From: Hyalella azteca
Lineage: Eukaryota > Arthropoda > Malacostraca > Amphipoda > Hyalellidae
Direction of reading: 5' to 3'
Assembly: GCF_000764305.2 (NCBI RefSeq)
Contig: NW_025944985.1
Coordinates: 262,341 to 326,340 of the forward strand
Length of the DNA: 64,000 nucleotides
The notes beneath the pieces were generated by a model. It worked only from the letters and a program-made list of their open reading frames with translations. It did not search any database and had not been told where the DNA came from. Shown here piece by piece: positions 23,901 to 37,000 of the stretch; position 1 is the stretch's first letter, and every line of letters starts with the position of its first letter. Made by a program: the position numbers and the translations under genes.

Positions 23901-25514
23901 CGTACTGCGTCTCACGAGTCCCCGCGACCTTCGACCAGCTCTGCAAATCGCTCTTCGAGTCGCCAGTCTCCTACATTACCTCACACATTATCGCAAATCT
24001 CACCGGGATATTCGGGTGTTTTGGGCGGCATTGAAGGCTTGGCTTCTCTCCCTTTCACTGGTCTTCAGTACCTGCAAGGCCTTCAGGGCGTCGCACCGGA
24101 ACTGCTTTTGAAAATGTTCAACGGTATGGTCCCTCCAGTGCCTCCGCCGATCACACCTGCGTCAATTAAACAAGGAGAAGCGCGTTGCAATGAGTGCAAT
24201 ATCACGTTTTACAAAGAAGAAAATTACCTTGTACACAAGAAACATTACTGCGCTGCTAGAGATAAAGCAAATGATGAAGACAGGCGGTCTTTAGATGGTC
24301 AAAGTCCAGGAAGTAGATCTAGAGGTAGCATCTCGCCTCCCAATCGAAGTATCAAGACCGAAGGCCCTGCGGTTCCCGCTGCGCCTCTTAGAGATTTACC
24401 TAAGACGAGTAAAAGCCTGGGTCAGTTTGTGTGCAATCCTTGTGGCATTAAATTCACTACTCCTGATAACCTGAGTGCTCATCAAACTTATTACTGCCCC
24501 AAGAGAGAAGGCTCGACACCCGAAGAGGGTGTCACTAAGGGCATGTGGAGATGCCCGAGATGTCGTGTTGCAATGCCCGAGACCCTTCAAGCTGCTCATC
24601 AGTGCGTGAGTCTGGGCAGTTCGTCGGCACACGGCTGGAAATGTCCTTGCTGTCCCACGCTTTCTCCCACCGCCGCGGCCGCTCAAAAGCATCTCGAAAC
24701 TCACGCTGGGATCAAAGCGTTTAGGTGCACAATCTGCGGCTACCGCGGTAATACGCTGCGGGGCATGAGGACGCATATCAGAATGCATTTCGAGAAACGG
24801 ACAAATGATCTCCAAGAGGAAAATTTCATTGAATGTATCCTAGAAGAAGACGAACGACGATACAGAATGAATAGCTCTCAGGAGATGAGAAGGAATCTCT
24901 CTGATCATCAACAAGCCCTTTTAGAAAATTCTCCTCTAGCGGCTGCGATCCTCTCGAACAGTGGTTCATTGATGCCAGAGGGAAGCGAACCTGCTCTTTC
25001 TTGTACCATTTGTCCCTACGTCACCAATCACAGGGATAGTTTTATCAAACATTTGGCACTAGTTCATAAATTAGGCGTTGAATTAAAAAATTTCCTCGAG
25101 AGTCAAGCTGGTCCTTCTAAAGCAAGAGACAGTATCGAAAATCCCGAATTGAATTGTTCTTCGGTGCCCGGAAGTTCTCCTCCAATTTCTTCCTTTAAAC
25201 TGGAACCTGAAGTTAAGCTGGAGATAGCAGACTCTGAAGAAGATAGCCAGCCTAAATCTCCAGCAATGGACGACTCCAAACGGGCTGGCAACGATTCCCC
25301 TGTCTCCAGCCATCACTCTGTTTCTCCCCCTTCTAGGCCAGGATCGACAAGCTTACCAGCATTACTTCAGGCTCGCCCTCTATCCGTGTCCGCTGCTCAC
25401 CATTGCCACGCCTGCAATATATCTTTTTCTCAGAGAGAATCTTATCAGGCTCATAAAACATTCTATTGTACACGTCAACAATCAAGCACTCCGCCTGAAA
25501 CTGCGGTCCAGTGA
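14823..25514 (+). CDS. ush: FOG/U-shaped family zinc-finger GATA cofactor (5' end open)
   Basis: Six exons, all with AG/GT junctions and matching phase: 14823-14923, 17777-18059, 18248-18879, 21425-21555, 22496-22660 and 22825-25514, giving 1333 codons plus stop. FOG proteins bind the N-terminal finger of GATA factors and recruit repressors in the nucleus. Visible: C2HC finger about aa 408-435 (CSCGIRF...HKKFYC); C2H2 about 464; C2HC about 518-539 (CTDCDIQF...HKTHYC); a CtBP-binding motif PLDLTTK near 704; C2HC near 891 and 973; C-x2-C...HQC near 1013; CPCC finger near 1042; C2H2 near 1070; C2H2-like near 1161; terminal C2HC near 1296. The HxxxYC ending is the FOG signature. Linkers are Ser/Pro-rich. 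The N-terminal NuRD-binding motif of FOGs is not seen, so 5' exons are missing or upstream. ATG 14832 could be an alternative start. Exon 1 is the least certain part. Confidence 0.9.
14924..17776 (+). other. Intron of U-shaped gene
   Basis: A 2.85-kb AT-rich intron between the first and second recognised exons. It contains a GATA cluster near its 5' end (15025-15190). No further exon is needed by phase, and none was recognised. Confidence 0.6.
15025..15190. promoter_or_regulatory. Intronic GATA motif cluster
   Basis: CTATCAG and CTGATAG near 15023-15041, CTGATATC near 15067, GATGATAAG near 15085, CGTTATCTAACGCTTATCTC at 15158-15177, and CTGATAGC at 15181. Two sites share the GCGTTATC form also present at 6.7 and 13.8 kb. 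Candidate intronic enhancer for the U-shaped gene; inference. Confidence 0.35.
19180..19440 (+). repeat. Polypyrimidine tract
   Basis: About 250 bases of nearly pure T and C on the plus strand (for example CTTTCTTTTCTCACCTTTTT), with few purines. Open frames through it are Phe/Ser/Leu-rich artefacts. Such tracts can adopt triplex structure and could influence splicing of this intron. Confidence 0.7.
20219..20595. promoter_or_regulatory. Intronic GATA motif cluster
   Basis: Sites include CAGATAAGG near 20219, TTTTATCTC near 20251, CCGATAAAC near 20311, CTTATCTG near 20484, GCTTATCAG near 20537, GAGATAAGC near 20560 and CTATCAGC near 20582. The cluster lies inside an intron of a GATA-cofactor gene. 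In Drosophila, ush is known to respond to GATA factors. Activity here is inference. Confidence 0.4.
21545..21745 (+). repeat. 57-bp tandem duplication of the exon 4 donor of U-shaped
   Basis: The exon end and donor, GGAGCTCCTG/GTGAGAATTA, recur intact at 21623 and 21680 and in mutated form (GAGGTCCTG/GTGCGA) at 21737. Spacing is exactly 57 bases for the last three; the first interval is 77 because of an extra 20-base TTTATTTATTGTATCAT duplication. Each repeat also contains an ATTCGTAG that could act as an acceptor just before the copied exon end. Confidence 0.9.
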
Positions 25515-28035
25515 GACTCACAACAAAATGCGATACCTACCCCATGAGCGCTGAATCAAAAAGGATTATAAGTAATGGTTTGTTTGGGAGCATGTGCAGT
25601 TAGAAATGATTGTTATATGATAATTTGTCCAATCGATTTTTGAGTGATCATAGACGATGTGTCAGCCGTAATGTGTTTCAGGGCGAGAATTTATCTAACA
25701 TATGAGACCGGACCCGCTACATATCTGCTCAAGCGCTGTGTGCTCTAACTATAACTTACCTTTAGTCTGAAATCATGACTGACGCTAGCTCATAAGTTCG
25801 AATATAATAATGTTAACTAGTCTGCTCCTGTTGTTTTGCGTGTACTTCAGATTAATGAGCGATGTAATTGTAGGTATCAAATTTTATGCATCATTTAATG
25901 GGAATTTCCCATTAGAAATGATTCACCTCTTTTTTTTGTGATGTAATTCTCTGAATGTTATTTCCATTACTGGCGCGACGAAGCGCTTTCCTGGTAAAGA
26001 AGGCTGCTTGCCTCTCAAAAGATATATGAACTTCGGCACAAATATGGCTAGGTTAGAAGTCACAAAACTAAAATTTGTTAGTCAATAACAAATTGAGACG
26101 CGTTCGATAATTTCACATAATTTTTATATCATTAATGTTTTATCTTTTAGGCTGCCAATTTTTATTTATATGTATAAAATTCATTTGTTAACGTTGCAAA
26201 TTGATTCTACAAGGGAAATTTTGCACTTAAGACAGCGAGACAAGTATTTCTACATGTCATAAACGGCTATAGTTAATCGGAGATGAGTTGTTTCAGTTTC
26301 GAATGACATTTGACTTACCTACTCTCTATTTGACAGGGTGATGCCAATTGTTTTTAATCAGGTTTTGTTCTTTCATCGCAAAAACTTTTAGGCATTTTTT
26401 CACTTAATTAGAATCTATAAAAAGAATTTATACAAATTTATAATATCTTTATTGGTCGTTCCTGAATCTGTTTTCATAAGTAAATACTGGAAAATATATC
26501 ATACAGATAAGTTATGAATTTTTCTCTGATTGATTGAAAAATAATTTAGTATCAATCACTCTAGCATGGTTCTTCAATATAAAAGATGCTTGAATTATGT
26601 TCTGGTATATTATATCTCAAAGCGTTACGAGGAAGATGTTGTAAGCCTTTTGTTTGTAAATAGTTATCCGAGGTGAAAATAATGATTGTTTCTTGCTCCA
26701 TGTTCATCTCGATCGGAAGTTTATTATTAAAAACGTGTGCCATAAACTTGTGCTATCCTGTATGTACTTTATAAATCTGCTAAAATCTAATTGTTGTCGC
26801 ATATTTTCGTACCTTTCTTTATCCTTCGCCTGTTTTGTTCAAAATATTTTTTCATGCGCATTACCTTAAAACTTGGAATCATATTTCAATTCAATTTCAG
26901 AAAGTAACGGGATTTTTTTTAATTTTCTTTGCCTTCGTCAGTCGAAATGTTCTTCTATTGTAATATCCATTGCGTTATCCTGTTGGATCTTAATTAAGGC
27001 AGGTCAGTGTATTGAATAAATTGTTTGTTTGAAGCATCATTAATCCACAGTCATTGAATGCTTTTACATGCTTTCATTATGCATTGTGTAAACGGTATTG
27101 AGAAAATGCGGATTTCTACACGCTAGTGAACTTGTGCGTAGTGGCATTATCGTGATTAAAAAAAAAAAGTTTTTTACTAAGCAATAATGGGAGAGTTCTT
27201 GGTCGATTCATAAAAAAAATTATCTCCTTCCTTCTCAAACTTAATACACATCAATCTCAAGTAGGCAATTGGTTAACATCACCAAAGTTGAAGCGGAGAG
27301 TTGGAGGTTCGAAACCCTCAACCAGTTGTGAAAATTGTGTGTTGCGTCTCGAGGTGACCGGAGGGTTTAAAACAGCAAATTTGCAACAACACTCCAAACT
27401 GAAGACCCGTAGTCAGCTGTTTTATGAAAAATCGACATGGCCTAATTTTCAATATCATCCTATCGACATTTCTCTGAACTCTCCAAGGAACTCAATCGCA
27501 ATTATTGAACGTGGTCTGCTCATAACACTTTCAATTCTTAACGGATCATCGAGTTGAATTATTTCCTCTTGGTGAATAAGTAAATTCACAAGTAATGCCA
27601 AGATATTAGCAATATACTGATGCGATTCAACCACATACAGGTTTTGCACAAATGGTTCGCATTATTAAATAGCATGGCATCCTAAACCCAAGATCATATT
27701 AATCATGAACTGGAATTGAGTCCTGCAAAGAAATTTGTATGAAATTTGAAACATGCTACTTTACCAAAAAAGACAAAAATCATGTTAAAGAGTTTGTATT
27801 TAATTTTTTTCAATTATTTTTTTCAAAGTTGCTCATAATCATTTTCTCTTACATGGATCGAACCATGGTTGAACTATAGAACATAGAAGACTTCGGAGGT
27901 TGAAGGGTAAAGTTTTAATTTCGGGGTAATAAAAATTGCGTCATAGTTATCAGAATCTAAAAATTACCAGCTGGTCGATTTTGTGTTGTTACACGAAATT
28001 GAGTAAATCCTCGTCATCAATAGGTTAAATTAACA
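25515..28035 (+). other. 3' flank of U-shaped and 5' flank of Serinc
   Basis: AT-rich sequence without further coding exons. An AATAAA at 27015-27020 and an ATTAAA near 26726 are possible poly(A) signals for the U-shaped transcript. A SINE-like segment lies at 27262-27345. The region just before 28036 should hold the Serinc promoter and leader, but no TATA or initiator could be singled out. Confidence 0.5.
27262..27345 (+). mobile_element. tRNA-like SINE head
   Basis: An A-box-like word (TAGGCAATTGGTTAACATC) is followed about 30 bases later by a B-box and T-arm-like GGAGGTTCGAAACCCTC. Spacing and order match an internal RNA polymerase III promoter. A clean cloverleaf is not evident, so a SINE head fits better than a functional tRNA gene. 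The body and tail of the element were not delimited. Confidence 0.4.
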
Positions 28036-31000
28036 ATGGGAGCGGTCCTAGGAGCTTGTGGAGCAGCACAGGTAAGGTGGTACGCTACAGCTCTTTGTAT
28101 TATTTTTTATCAAAAATGTTGATGAAATCAAAACTCGGGTGTCGGGTCATAGCTAGCTACTCATACATGTCCACTCTGTTAAGTGACCCGTAAATATGAC
28201 AAAAATACTAATAGCATGAAGTTGATATGTATATTTCTACCTTATAATGGCACCTTCCAAATTTATTCAGGCAAAGAGGAGAAAATTGGCCTATTTTACA
28301 ACACTTCTCTTTAACTTCACTTCTTGTTTGTTTGTCTGTCTGGCTGTCTTTCTGTCTGCTATAAATCTTATAGGCCTAATCGATATTTAACACACTTCTA
28401 CTGTTCTACCTGTCCAATCGATCTGAAATTTGGCACACTTGCGTAAAGTTGGAGACAATGCATGAATCAATGGACAGAATAAAGAATGTTATAAATTTAA
28501 ATTTTTTTTCATTATTAGGTACAAAAAAAGTAAAATATAATTTCGTCTGCTACAAATCTTATCTAATCCATATAGCTATGGCACAATTTGACCTGTCCAA
28601 TTGATCTGAAATTTTGCACAATTGCATAAAGACAGAGAAAATACATGAATCAATTGACAGAATACCTAAATAATTTTGAAAATTTGCAAAATTTTGATAG
28701 TAGGGTAAACGTGGTAGGGTAAGCGCGGTATATTCCGACACTTTAAGGACGCATCGAGAAATGAAAAACTATAAAAAAAAACGTATGCGTTACGTAAGTT
28801 CTGTTGCCTTCACATTACTCTCAAAACACTTCACTACGCGTCAGCAACAATGAAACGTCACAAAATGTTGCCATATTTATTAAAAAGCCTTTAGAATGGA
28901 AACTTACCAAATCCCTATATTCCAACGTCCGTCACTTTGTGTGGCAACATCCGACACGTGGTGAGTCGTATTGCGTCAGCGCTTCAAATTTAACTGATAC
29001 GTATTGCCGACATCCACGTGTTCGAATTCCGTTTGCTGTGTGAGCTGTATTGGGATACAACACGGCTTTGAATTAGAACACTAACGAATATTGAACACTA
29101 CTTAGTTACGTTTTAATTAACAGCTATTAGGCTGTTAATTAAGCAAATTTCAATTTTTGTACAAAGCTTTGAACAATCTGTGTGTGTCCAATTCAAGTTG
29201 TGTCGGAATTAGTTTTCATGTGTCGAAATCCAACATCTCAACTTAATCATCTATTAATTTATTTACGACTTGAAATCAGCGAATACAAGTATACTTAGCG
29301 TAGTCCGGTGTTTTGTGAGTCACGTGAAGCCAACAGAAGTTACGTAACGCATACAGTTTTTTTTATAGTTTTTCATTTCTCGATGCGTCCTTAATGTGTC
29401 GGAATATACCGCGTTTACCCTATCTTAAAAAATTTGTGAAAAATTTTTTTTTCAATATTTGAAAATAAAATTAGAAATTCATTGTACATGTGTAACATCC
29501 AAGACACTGGATTGTTCAGAAGTGTTGTCTTTAATAAAATACCAATACTTGAAAAAAACTTTGAAAAAAAACATGTTTTTCTTGTGGACTAAAAAGTAGA
29601 AAATAAATTATGGCTCGCCCCAAAAAACGTGCCAGGCATATTTATGATGGTTGCAAAAAGCACACAACACAATAATTTTGGAAATTTGATGGTGAACGTA
29701 CAGCCCGACCCACGTTTTTTGGGGTGAGCCATAATTTATTTTCTACTTTTTAGTCCACAAGATTGCAAGAAAAACATGGTTTTTTAAAATGTTTTTTTAA
29801 GTATTTTATTTCTACTTTTTAGTCCACAAGAAAAACGATTAAGACTTGATTAAGTATGACTTGACGTACGTATCGATGATACGCAGCGTCAGCGCCTGCT
29901 CGTCTATAACGTCAGCGCCCGCACGTCATACTATATATAAACCCTATACACTATATATATATACTTTACTCAATTAAGCTAATTTAGGTCTCTAATTGCT
30001 AGTTTTTATGATTGTATCTGAAATTGTTAGGCGAAAATAGCCTGCATGCCGAATTTCAGATCTCTAGAGCAATCAGAAGTGGGCTAATTTTCATTGTCAA
30101 TGTTAAAAACAAACAAACGCGAAGCTGAGTAAAGAAAAACATGTTAAAAAGTAATTTTTAAACGCATATTATTTACTTGCAAATTGTAGAGATCAGATAT
30201 GTAGGTACCTGCAATTTTAGGAAAGTTTTGCCCAATATTCCAGATTGGCATTTGGCACCATGCAACAGGTCAGCATTAAATTTGTGTTTGATAAGAATAG
30301 TATGCAAACAAAACTGGCAAGATTAAAAAAGTTTAAATCTGTATCAAGGTTGATTTTTTTTTGCATTAATTCTCCGGACAATGCATGCTTCAAATTAAAA
30401 TTAGCTAATTAACAATAAATTTCCTACACCAATTTTTGGGAGCAGTATGATTTTTGGAGGTCCTGCAAGGCTGCAGAAATCTTGCTGCTCCAAAAAATGA
30501 AAAGTGATTGACAAGCTCTACCATTTACCAGGGCTGGAAAAGTCCTATTTTTTCTGAAATATTGCAGCTCTTACCTATATAGTAGGTATAAGTTATATCA
30601 TATAGGTAATTTCAGTAGGTATGAAATGTTGCAGCTCTGTCATAAATTTTTGTTTGATTAAAAAAATTGTGGTTTGCACTTTGCAAACATGTTGTTGCAT
30701 AAACCTTATGATCTTATAACCTTACAATGAATTTGGGACTTCCTAGTCCCCGGTCACTCTGAGTCTGATGCGCTGCCTTTGCTGTCCTCCTTCTCTGAGT
30801 TGTTGCTAGGCAGGTCACTCCACCCTCAGGTCCTGGATAAAACGTTGGACGTGTTCTGTCTATTTGCCTTCCTTAGGGCCAGCTGATGCAAGATGTTGTT
30901 GCTTGTCACTGGCTGAGGGTAGTTTCCCATTACTGGACAATCCAGGATCTTTCTCAACCAATTGTCCAGTTGTCTGAAATAAAATTTTCAACTTCTGCAA

Positions 31001-34000
31001 TCCGCAGTATATATACTTCGAATGCCCATGCCTCCAGCCAAAATAACATGCAGAACGTAATAACAAGTCAACTCAAAATGTTCCCTCCATGAAGATTGCA
31101 TAGTTACGGTTACGTCAGAGTGGTCATACTGCATTATCACTTGTTCAGTTGCTGCTTAATTGAAGACAAATGCTAGTGACTGTTTTTTGTATGGGACTTA
31201 GTATATGCATGGGACTTTGTAAATAACAAGTTTGTGAGTCATAAATGGCTTTTCACAGCCAAGATATGAAATTCACAGCTTGAAGAAATGGAATCATGGA
31301 TGGCAAACTCATGAAGCCATGGCTCGAAGAAATGAAAAAACGGCTGGCCAACCCATGAAGCCACGGCTTGAAAAATCCAGTCCTGGCTTGCCAAGTAGAT
31401 ATATTCCATGCCTGCCATCTACCATATTTCATGCTGGTCTATGCTGATAGTCACCATTCACCACATCACTTGAGTTGCTGGCCATCAATAGAAACAATGT
31501 ACCGTAGTATATAAATTAACAAACCACATTTTCTGAACCAAATCACGATGAAAACTGCTTTGTAGTCATCATGTAGTCCAGGTTGTATACTGTAAATTAT
31601 GGAAAAGCATCTAAATTATGGAAAAGCATAATGTAGAAAAGCATCTTTTCTAGCTCTACATTATCCAGGGACCAAAAAGCATGGAAAACATCTACCTTTA
31701 GGACTGCCATTTCCAGAACCGCAAGATTTCCACCAGATGAATTACCTCCTATCTAATTGTTAACTAAAGTGCATGATCAGTCCGCAAGACTCTGAATGTA
31801 TTAAAAATTTGTCATGTTGGAGCCGTGAGCTTTTGGAAACAAGTAGGAAAATTCCAATCCTGGGACCAGGTATTTAAAATATCTACCTTTCACTTGATGA
31901 TTCCTACTTGATGAATTATCTCCTATTTAATTGTTATGAGAAGTGCACACATGGGCCACAAGATTCAAAATTTACTGAAAGTTTGTTATTTTGTAGCTGT
32001 AAAATTTCATTTATAAGTAGAAAAATTATCATCCTGCCATCAGCCACCTTGAACTTGAATTGGCATCCAAGCAGTCCATGGCCAATCACAGACTATGGAT
32101 CTATCAATCAACTCCAACATCATTGTTTGTATCATCTGGACTCAGAATGATTTCATTGCTCGTGCCACTTGCAGAAATTATAATGCATGTATGTCTTTGC
32201 TGATCATCAGACATCAGCCAAATAGGTTGTAATGTACCATTGCTACCATATGGCTATTGAACTGTACAAATTGTAGTTCTGAGCACTGACCAGAATTATA
32301 TGGTGTTTGATGACAAACGATGAGTTGTGTGCAGTTTCTGCTGAATGGCAACTTTTATATGTCATTGATGGTAGTTCAGAAAGTGCATGTATCTCATGAG
32401 TCATGGCAGGGATTGAATTCTGAAGTATTTAAGACTGAATCATCCTTCTGTGTTTTGGGCAACATTTTCAAACAATCCTATGATAAAGTAAGATTGATCA
32501 TGCTATTGCCAACATTAAATTACAGCCATAGTGGCAAACCATAGATTTTTTGGAATTAGTTCATTTTTAATTTCCTTCCCTACTCCAGATTTAACCCAAT
32601 TTCTTATGTATGATAATGCTGGTTGTCTCCATGATACTTTACTGGTTTACTTAAAGGACTCAAAATTGAACTTGAGGAAGAGTCCAAAAAGTCTATGCAA
32701 TGACACTATGAATTACACTCTTGCATAGTTAAATTTAGGTTTACCAATGTATATATACACTAATATATATGATTGGGAGTCTAGAAACTGAACTAACATT
32801 TTTTTTAATTCTGCTGAATAATTTTTTGGGTGGTGTCAAGGAAGTGACTCAGCTTTATTAATATTAATTAGAATTCTAACCCAACTTTCAACTCAAGTTG
32901 CTAGAATTCAAAAAAAGTTTCACATGTCCAATTTTGTCCATTTTATTCTAGTAAAAATTTCACCTCTATATTTTTTCTATATTTATTTGCAGTAATGAAA
33001 ATATTTCTTAAATGTATATAGTTGCCAGAAATATGATTTAGACCTAAATCAATCTCCTACATACAGCTGGCCATGTGTTGTGGGAGTGCTGCCTGCAGCC
33101 TGTGCTGCTCAGTGTGTCCATCATGCAAGAACAGCTCCTCGTCACGCATCATGTATGCCATACTCCTGCTGCTCTCAACCATTGTGGCTTGCATCATGCT
33201 CAGCCCTGGCTTGCAGAGCACTCTGGAAAAGGTTGTACATATGTCAACATGCAATCTTAATTAGGATATAAAATAAACTTGTAAGGTAGTATAATCTTAA
33301 TTAGGATGTTATGTAAAGTTAAAAGTTTACATGTGTGCAGCTGCAGTTATTCATTATTTATCTTATTGTTCAAAAGCTTGAGTTTTAGTAGTTTTCTCTA
33401 AGGTTTAAATTAGGCTTCTTATCTGTTTCTAGTTTGCAGTTTCTTCCAGCTCTAATATCAAAATACTATCAAAATTTTCCACTAGATTTTTGGTAATTTT
33501 TCCTTTTTGTATTGTGTGGCAGGTTCCTTTTTGTAGCAGTGGTGGGTCATCTTTCATATCAACTGCGGTGGATAAAGTCACTGTTGACTGCTCTGAGGTA
33601 AGTTTCATTGATTAATGCTTGCATAATCATTTGCTAAGCTTAACTAAACAGGTTAATTTATAAGAAATTAATGTCTGCCTGTTACATTTCAATAAATGAC
33701 TTCTTGCTGTTTTCTCCTCATGATTACTTTTTACAACACTTCTCTTTAACTTCACTTCTTTTTTGTCTGTCTGTCTGCTACAAATCTTATAATCGCAATT
33801 TAACACACTTCTACTTATCCTATCGATCTGAAATTGAGCACACTTGCGTAAAGTTGTAGACAAATGACAAAATAAATGATTTTAAAAATATATATTTTTT
33901 TAATATTAAAAAATTGAAAAAATAATTTTGTCAGCTACAAATCTGATATTTGACACAAATATCAGCTACAAATCTGACTTTTAACTGTCCAATTGATCTG

Positions 34001-37000
34001 AAATTTTGCACACTTGTGTGAAGTCGGAGGCAATGCATGAATCAATTGACAGAATGAAGAATTTCGAACAAGTTTTTTTATAAATTAAAAGAAAATTGGA
34101 AAATTAATTTTCTTAATATTCGAAAATGAAATCAGAAATTCATTGTACAGCTTTATTATTTTAGACACTGGATTCTTAAGAAGTGTTGTCGTTAAAAAGT
34201 AATTTTTAAACGTATATTATTATTACAACACTTCTCTTTAACTTCAATTCTTGTTTGTCTGTCTGTCTGTTTGTCTGTCTGTCTGCTACAAATCTTGTAA
34301 TCAAAATTTAACACACTTCTACTTATCCTATCGATCTGAAATTTTGCCCACTTGTATAAAGTTGGAGACAATGCATGAATCAAATGTCAAAATAAATGAT
34401 TTTAGAAATTAAAAAAAAAATTTTTTTTTCAATATTAAAAAATTTGAAAAAATAATTTTGTCAGCTACAAATCTTATAACTGATATTTGACACACTTTTA
34501 CCTGTCTAATTGATCTGAAATTTTGCACACTTGTGTGAAGTCAGAGGCAATGCATGAATCAATTAATAGAATAAATAATTTTGAAAAAATTTATATATCA
34601 AAAAAATTTATATATTAAAAAAATTGAAAAATTAATTTTTTTAATATTCGAAAATTAAATGAGAAATTCATGGTACATCTTTAAGATTGGAGACACTGGA
34701 TTCTCTGGAAGAGTTGTCTTTAAAAAGTAATTTTTAAACGCATATTATGCTATTCATGTGTGATTTTTTGGACTTGTAGATCAAGTGCATAATAGGTACT
34801 GGAAAAGGCACAAATTATAGTGTGTTATTATTTACTGCTCTGTATGGTCTGCTATACCTACCATCAGACCATATGCCTAAACTAATTAAATCCTCAAGTA
34901 TTCCATCAGAAATGATATAAAGCACTGCACTGGTCAGTAGAAAGATTAAGATTTCTCTTTTTGCATGTATTAAATTATAGGTAAATATTTATGTCTGCAG
35001 CTTGTTGGATACCTGGCGGTGTACCGAGTTTGTTTTGCCGTGACTCTCTTCTTCGTTGCCATGGCCCTCATCATGATAGGGGTGAAGAGCAGCCGTGACT
35101 TCAGAGCTGGCATTCAGAACGGGTCAGTTCTAGTGCCATTAAACCTGCCTCTACTTGTATGAGCACGCCTTCAGGGCATAAATATTGATATGATTAAGTT
35201 TGGTCAAGTGTTAGTGCTCAAAGTCAAAGCCAGCATTCAAAATGAGTCGGGCCTTATGGCATTGAACTTGACACCAATAAATAATCACAGGAGCTTAGCA
35301 TCTATATTAATGAGGAAATATCTTGTAGAATTAACTTTCTAGCAATCATCCAGAATTGTCTACAAATGGCCGTATGTCATTTATGAAATAATGGTATGAT
35401 TTAGCCTTATGAAAAAGGAGTACGTTAACCTAACCTGAAAAAGCTGACCAAAGGATTTGCATTCAAAGCTGGCTAGGTATATATCAGGGGTTAAGCTGTT
35501 GATCAGTTTTAAGTTCCATGACAAATAACAGCACAAATTTGTTCTGCAAGAACTCACTTCAGGCATGCTCTTCCCATGATGTATTGATGCTACTGCCCAT
35601 TGTTTTGCTGATACTTGTAAAGTTGCTTTTTGAAGCCTTCTAGCCCAGTAGGTGTCATGTTGTGCTTAACAAATTTACTTCTCATTGAGTATCCAATTAT
35701 TGTGTGAAACTTCCACTATTTACAATTAAATTTGCTACCGTTTCCTTTATAATAATTCTTTGTGTTGATTCATTGAAAATGAAATATTATCATTTAACTG
35801 TTTCAGATTCTGGGGCTTGAAGTACCTCATTGTGATTGGTACGATGATAGGAGCTTTCTTCATCCCCCAGGGAACTTTTGGCACAGTGAGTAAATTTTTA
35901 TTCAATTCACAAATTAGCTAAAAAAACGTCCCTTCTATTATTTTTGGATCATCTGTTATGCAACGTAAATTGCCTTGTAATGTTTTACTTTATTCAACCT
36001 CAGATATCCTTGTCCTAATTGTATCAATTTGAATACACTGGGGCCTTCTGAGAGGCTTAATGTGATTTTTTTATCTTCAGAAATTCCTTGTTCTGTTAAA
36101 CCCAGTACTAACACCTCGGCATAGTAGCAAGGCCTAAGCTGCAACCTAGTGGAAGGCTAGTACTAGTTCATCTAACTTCAGAAATTCGTATTCTACTAAG
36201 ATCAACATTGGATGTGTGTACTTTAGCCTAATCAAAGGCTTCATGTGATCTACTAGTTCAACTAACCTCAGGAATTCGTTTTCTGATATGATCAGGTTTG
36301 GATGTACTTCGGCCTTGTGGAAGGCTACATGTGATCTAGTTCATGTAACATCATAAATTTGTGCTCTTATATGATAAGGTTTGGATGTACTTCGGCCTGG
36401 TGGGAGGCTTCATGTTCATCATCATCCAGCTTGTACTCATCATTGACTTTGCTCACTCATGGGCTGAGTCTTGGCTTGAGAAGCTCGAGGAATCCGATGG
36501 CAAGGGATGGTTAGTTGTTAAAGCCTTAATTTCTTCTGATTTATTATTGACAATAAAATATTTCCTGTCTTGAAATCAGCCCTGCAAATTATGCAAGTCT
36601 TAGCATTCAAGCTTGGAAAATTATTCTGACCCAGCTTATCAAAAAACATAATGCTTGATCTTGTTTGCATACATAATTTTCCTTTTTTTGGTAGGTTGTG
36701 TCAAAATGGTTAATAGTTGAAGAATATCAAATTGATGTGATATAACATTCAAACTTGAAAGTTTGTCGTTTTCTCGTTAAGGTACTGCGCTCTGCTGTCA
36801 GCTACCTTCTTCAACTACGCTGCCTCAATCACAGCTGTCGCTCTCTTCTTTGTTTACTACACCACGGTGAGTGTAGAGTTGTTCTCTTCTTTGTTTACTA
36901 CACCGCGGTGAGTGGAGAGTTGCTCTCTTCTTTGTTTACTACACCACGGTGAGTGGAGAGTTGCTCTCTTCTTTGTTTACTACTCCGCGGTGAGTGTAGA

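Larger units (their letters stand above)
28072..33066 (+). other. First Serinc intron, packed with mobile elements
   Basis: A 5-kb intron. It holds the dispersed element at 28298-29528, a MITE nested inside that, a hairpin element at 29561-29836 and an inverted-copy repeat at 30536-31410. Around 29990-30170 there is a segment (GCATGCCGAATTTCAGATCT ... AAACAAACAAACGCGAAGC) that looks like a retroelement tail. The 31420-33060 part is AT-rich with no exon seen. Confidence 0.7.

Noticed and set aside
27262..27345. Functional tRNA gene
   Set aside because: A and B box words are present but no full cloverleaf with paired acceptor stem could be drawn.
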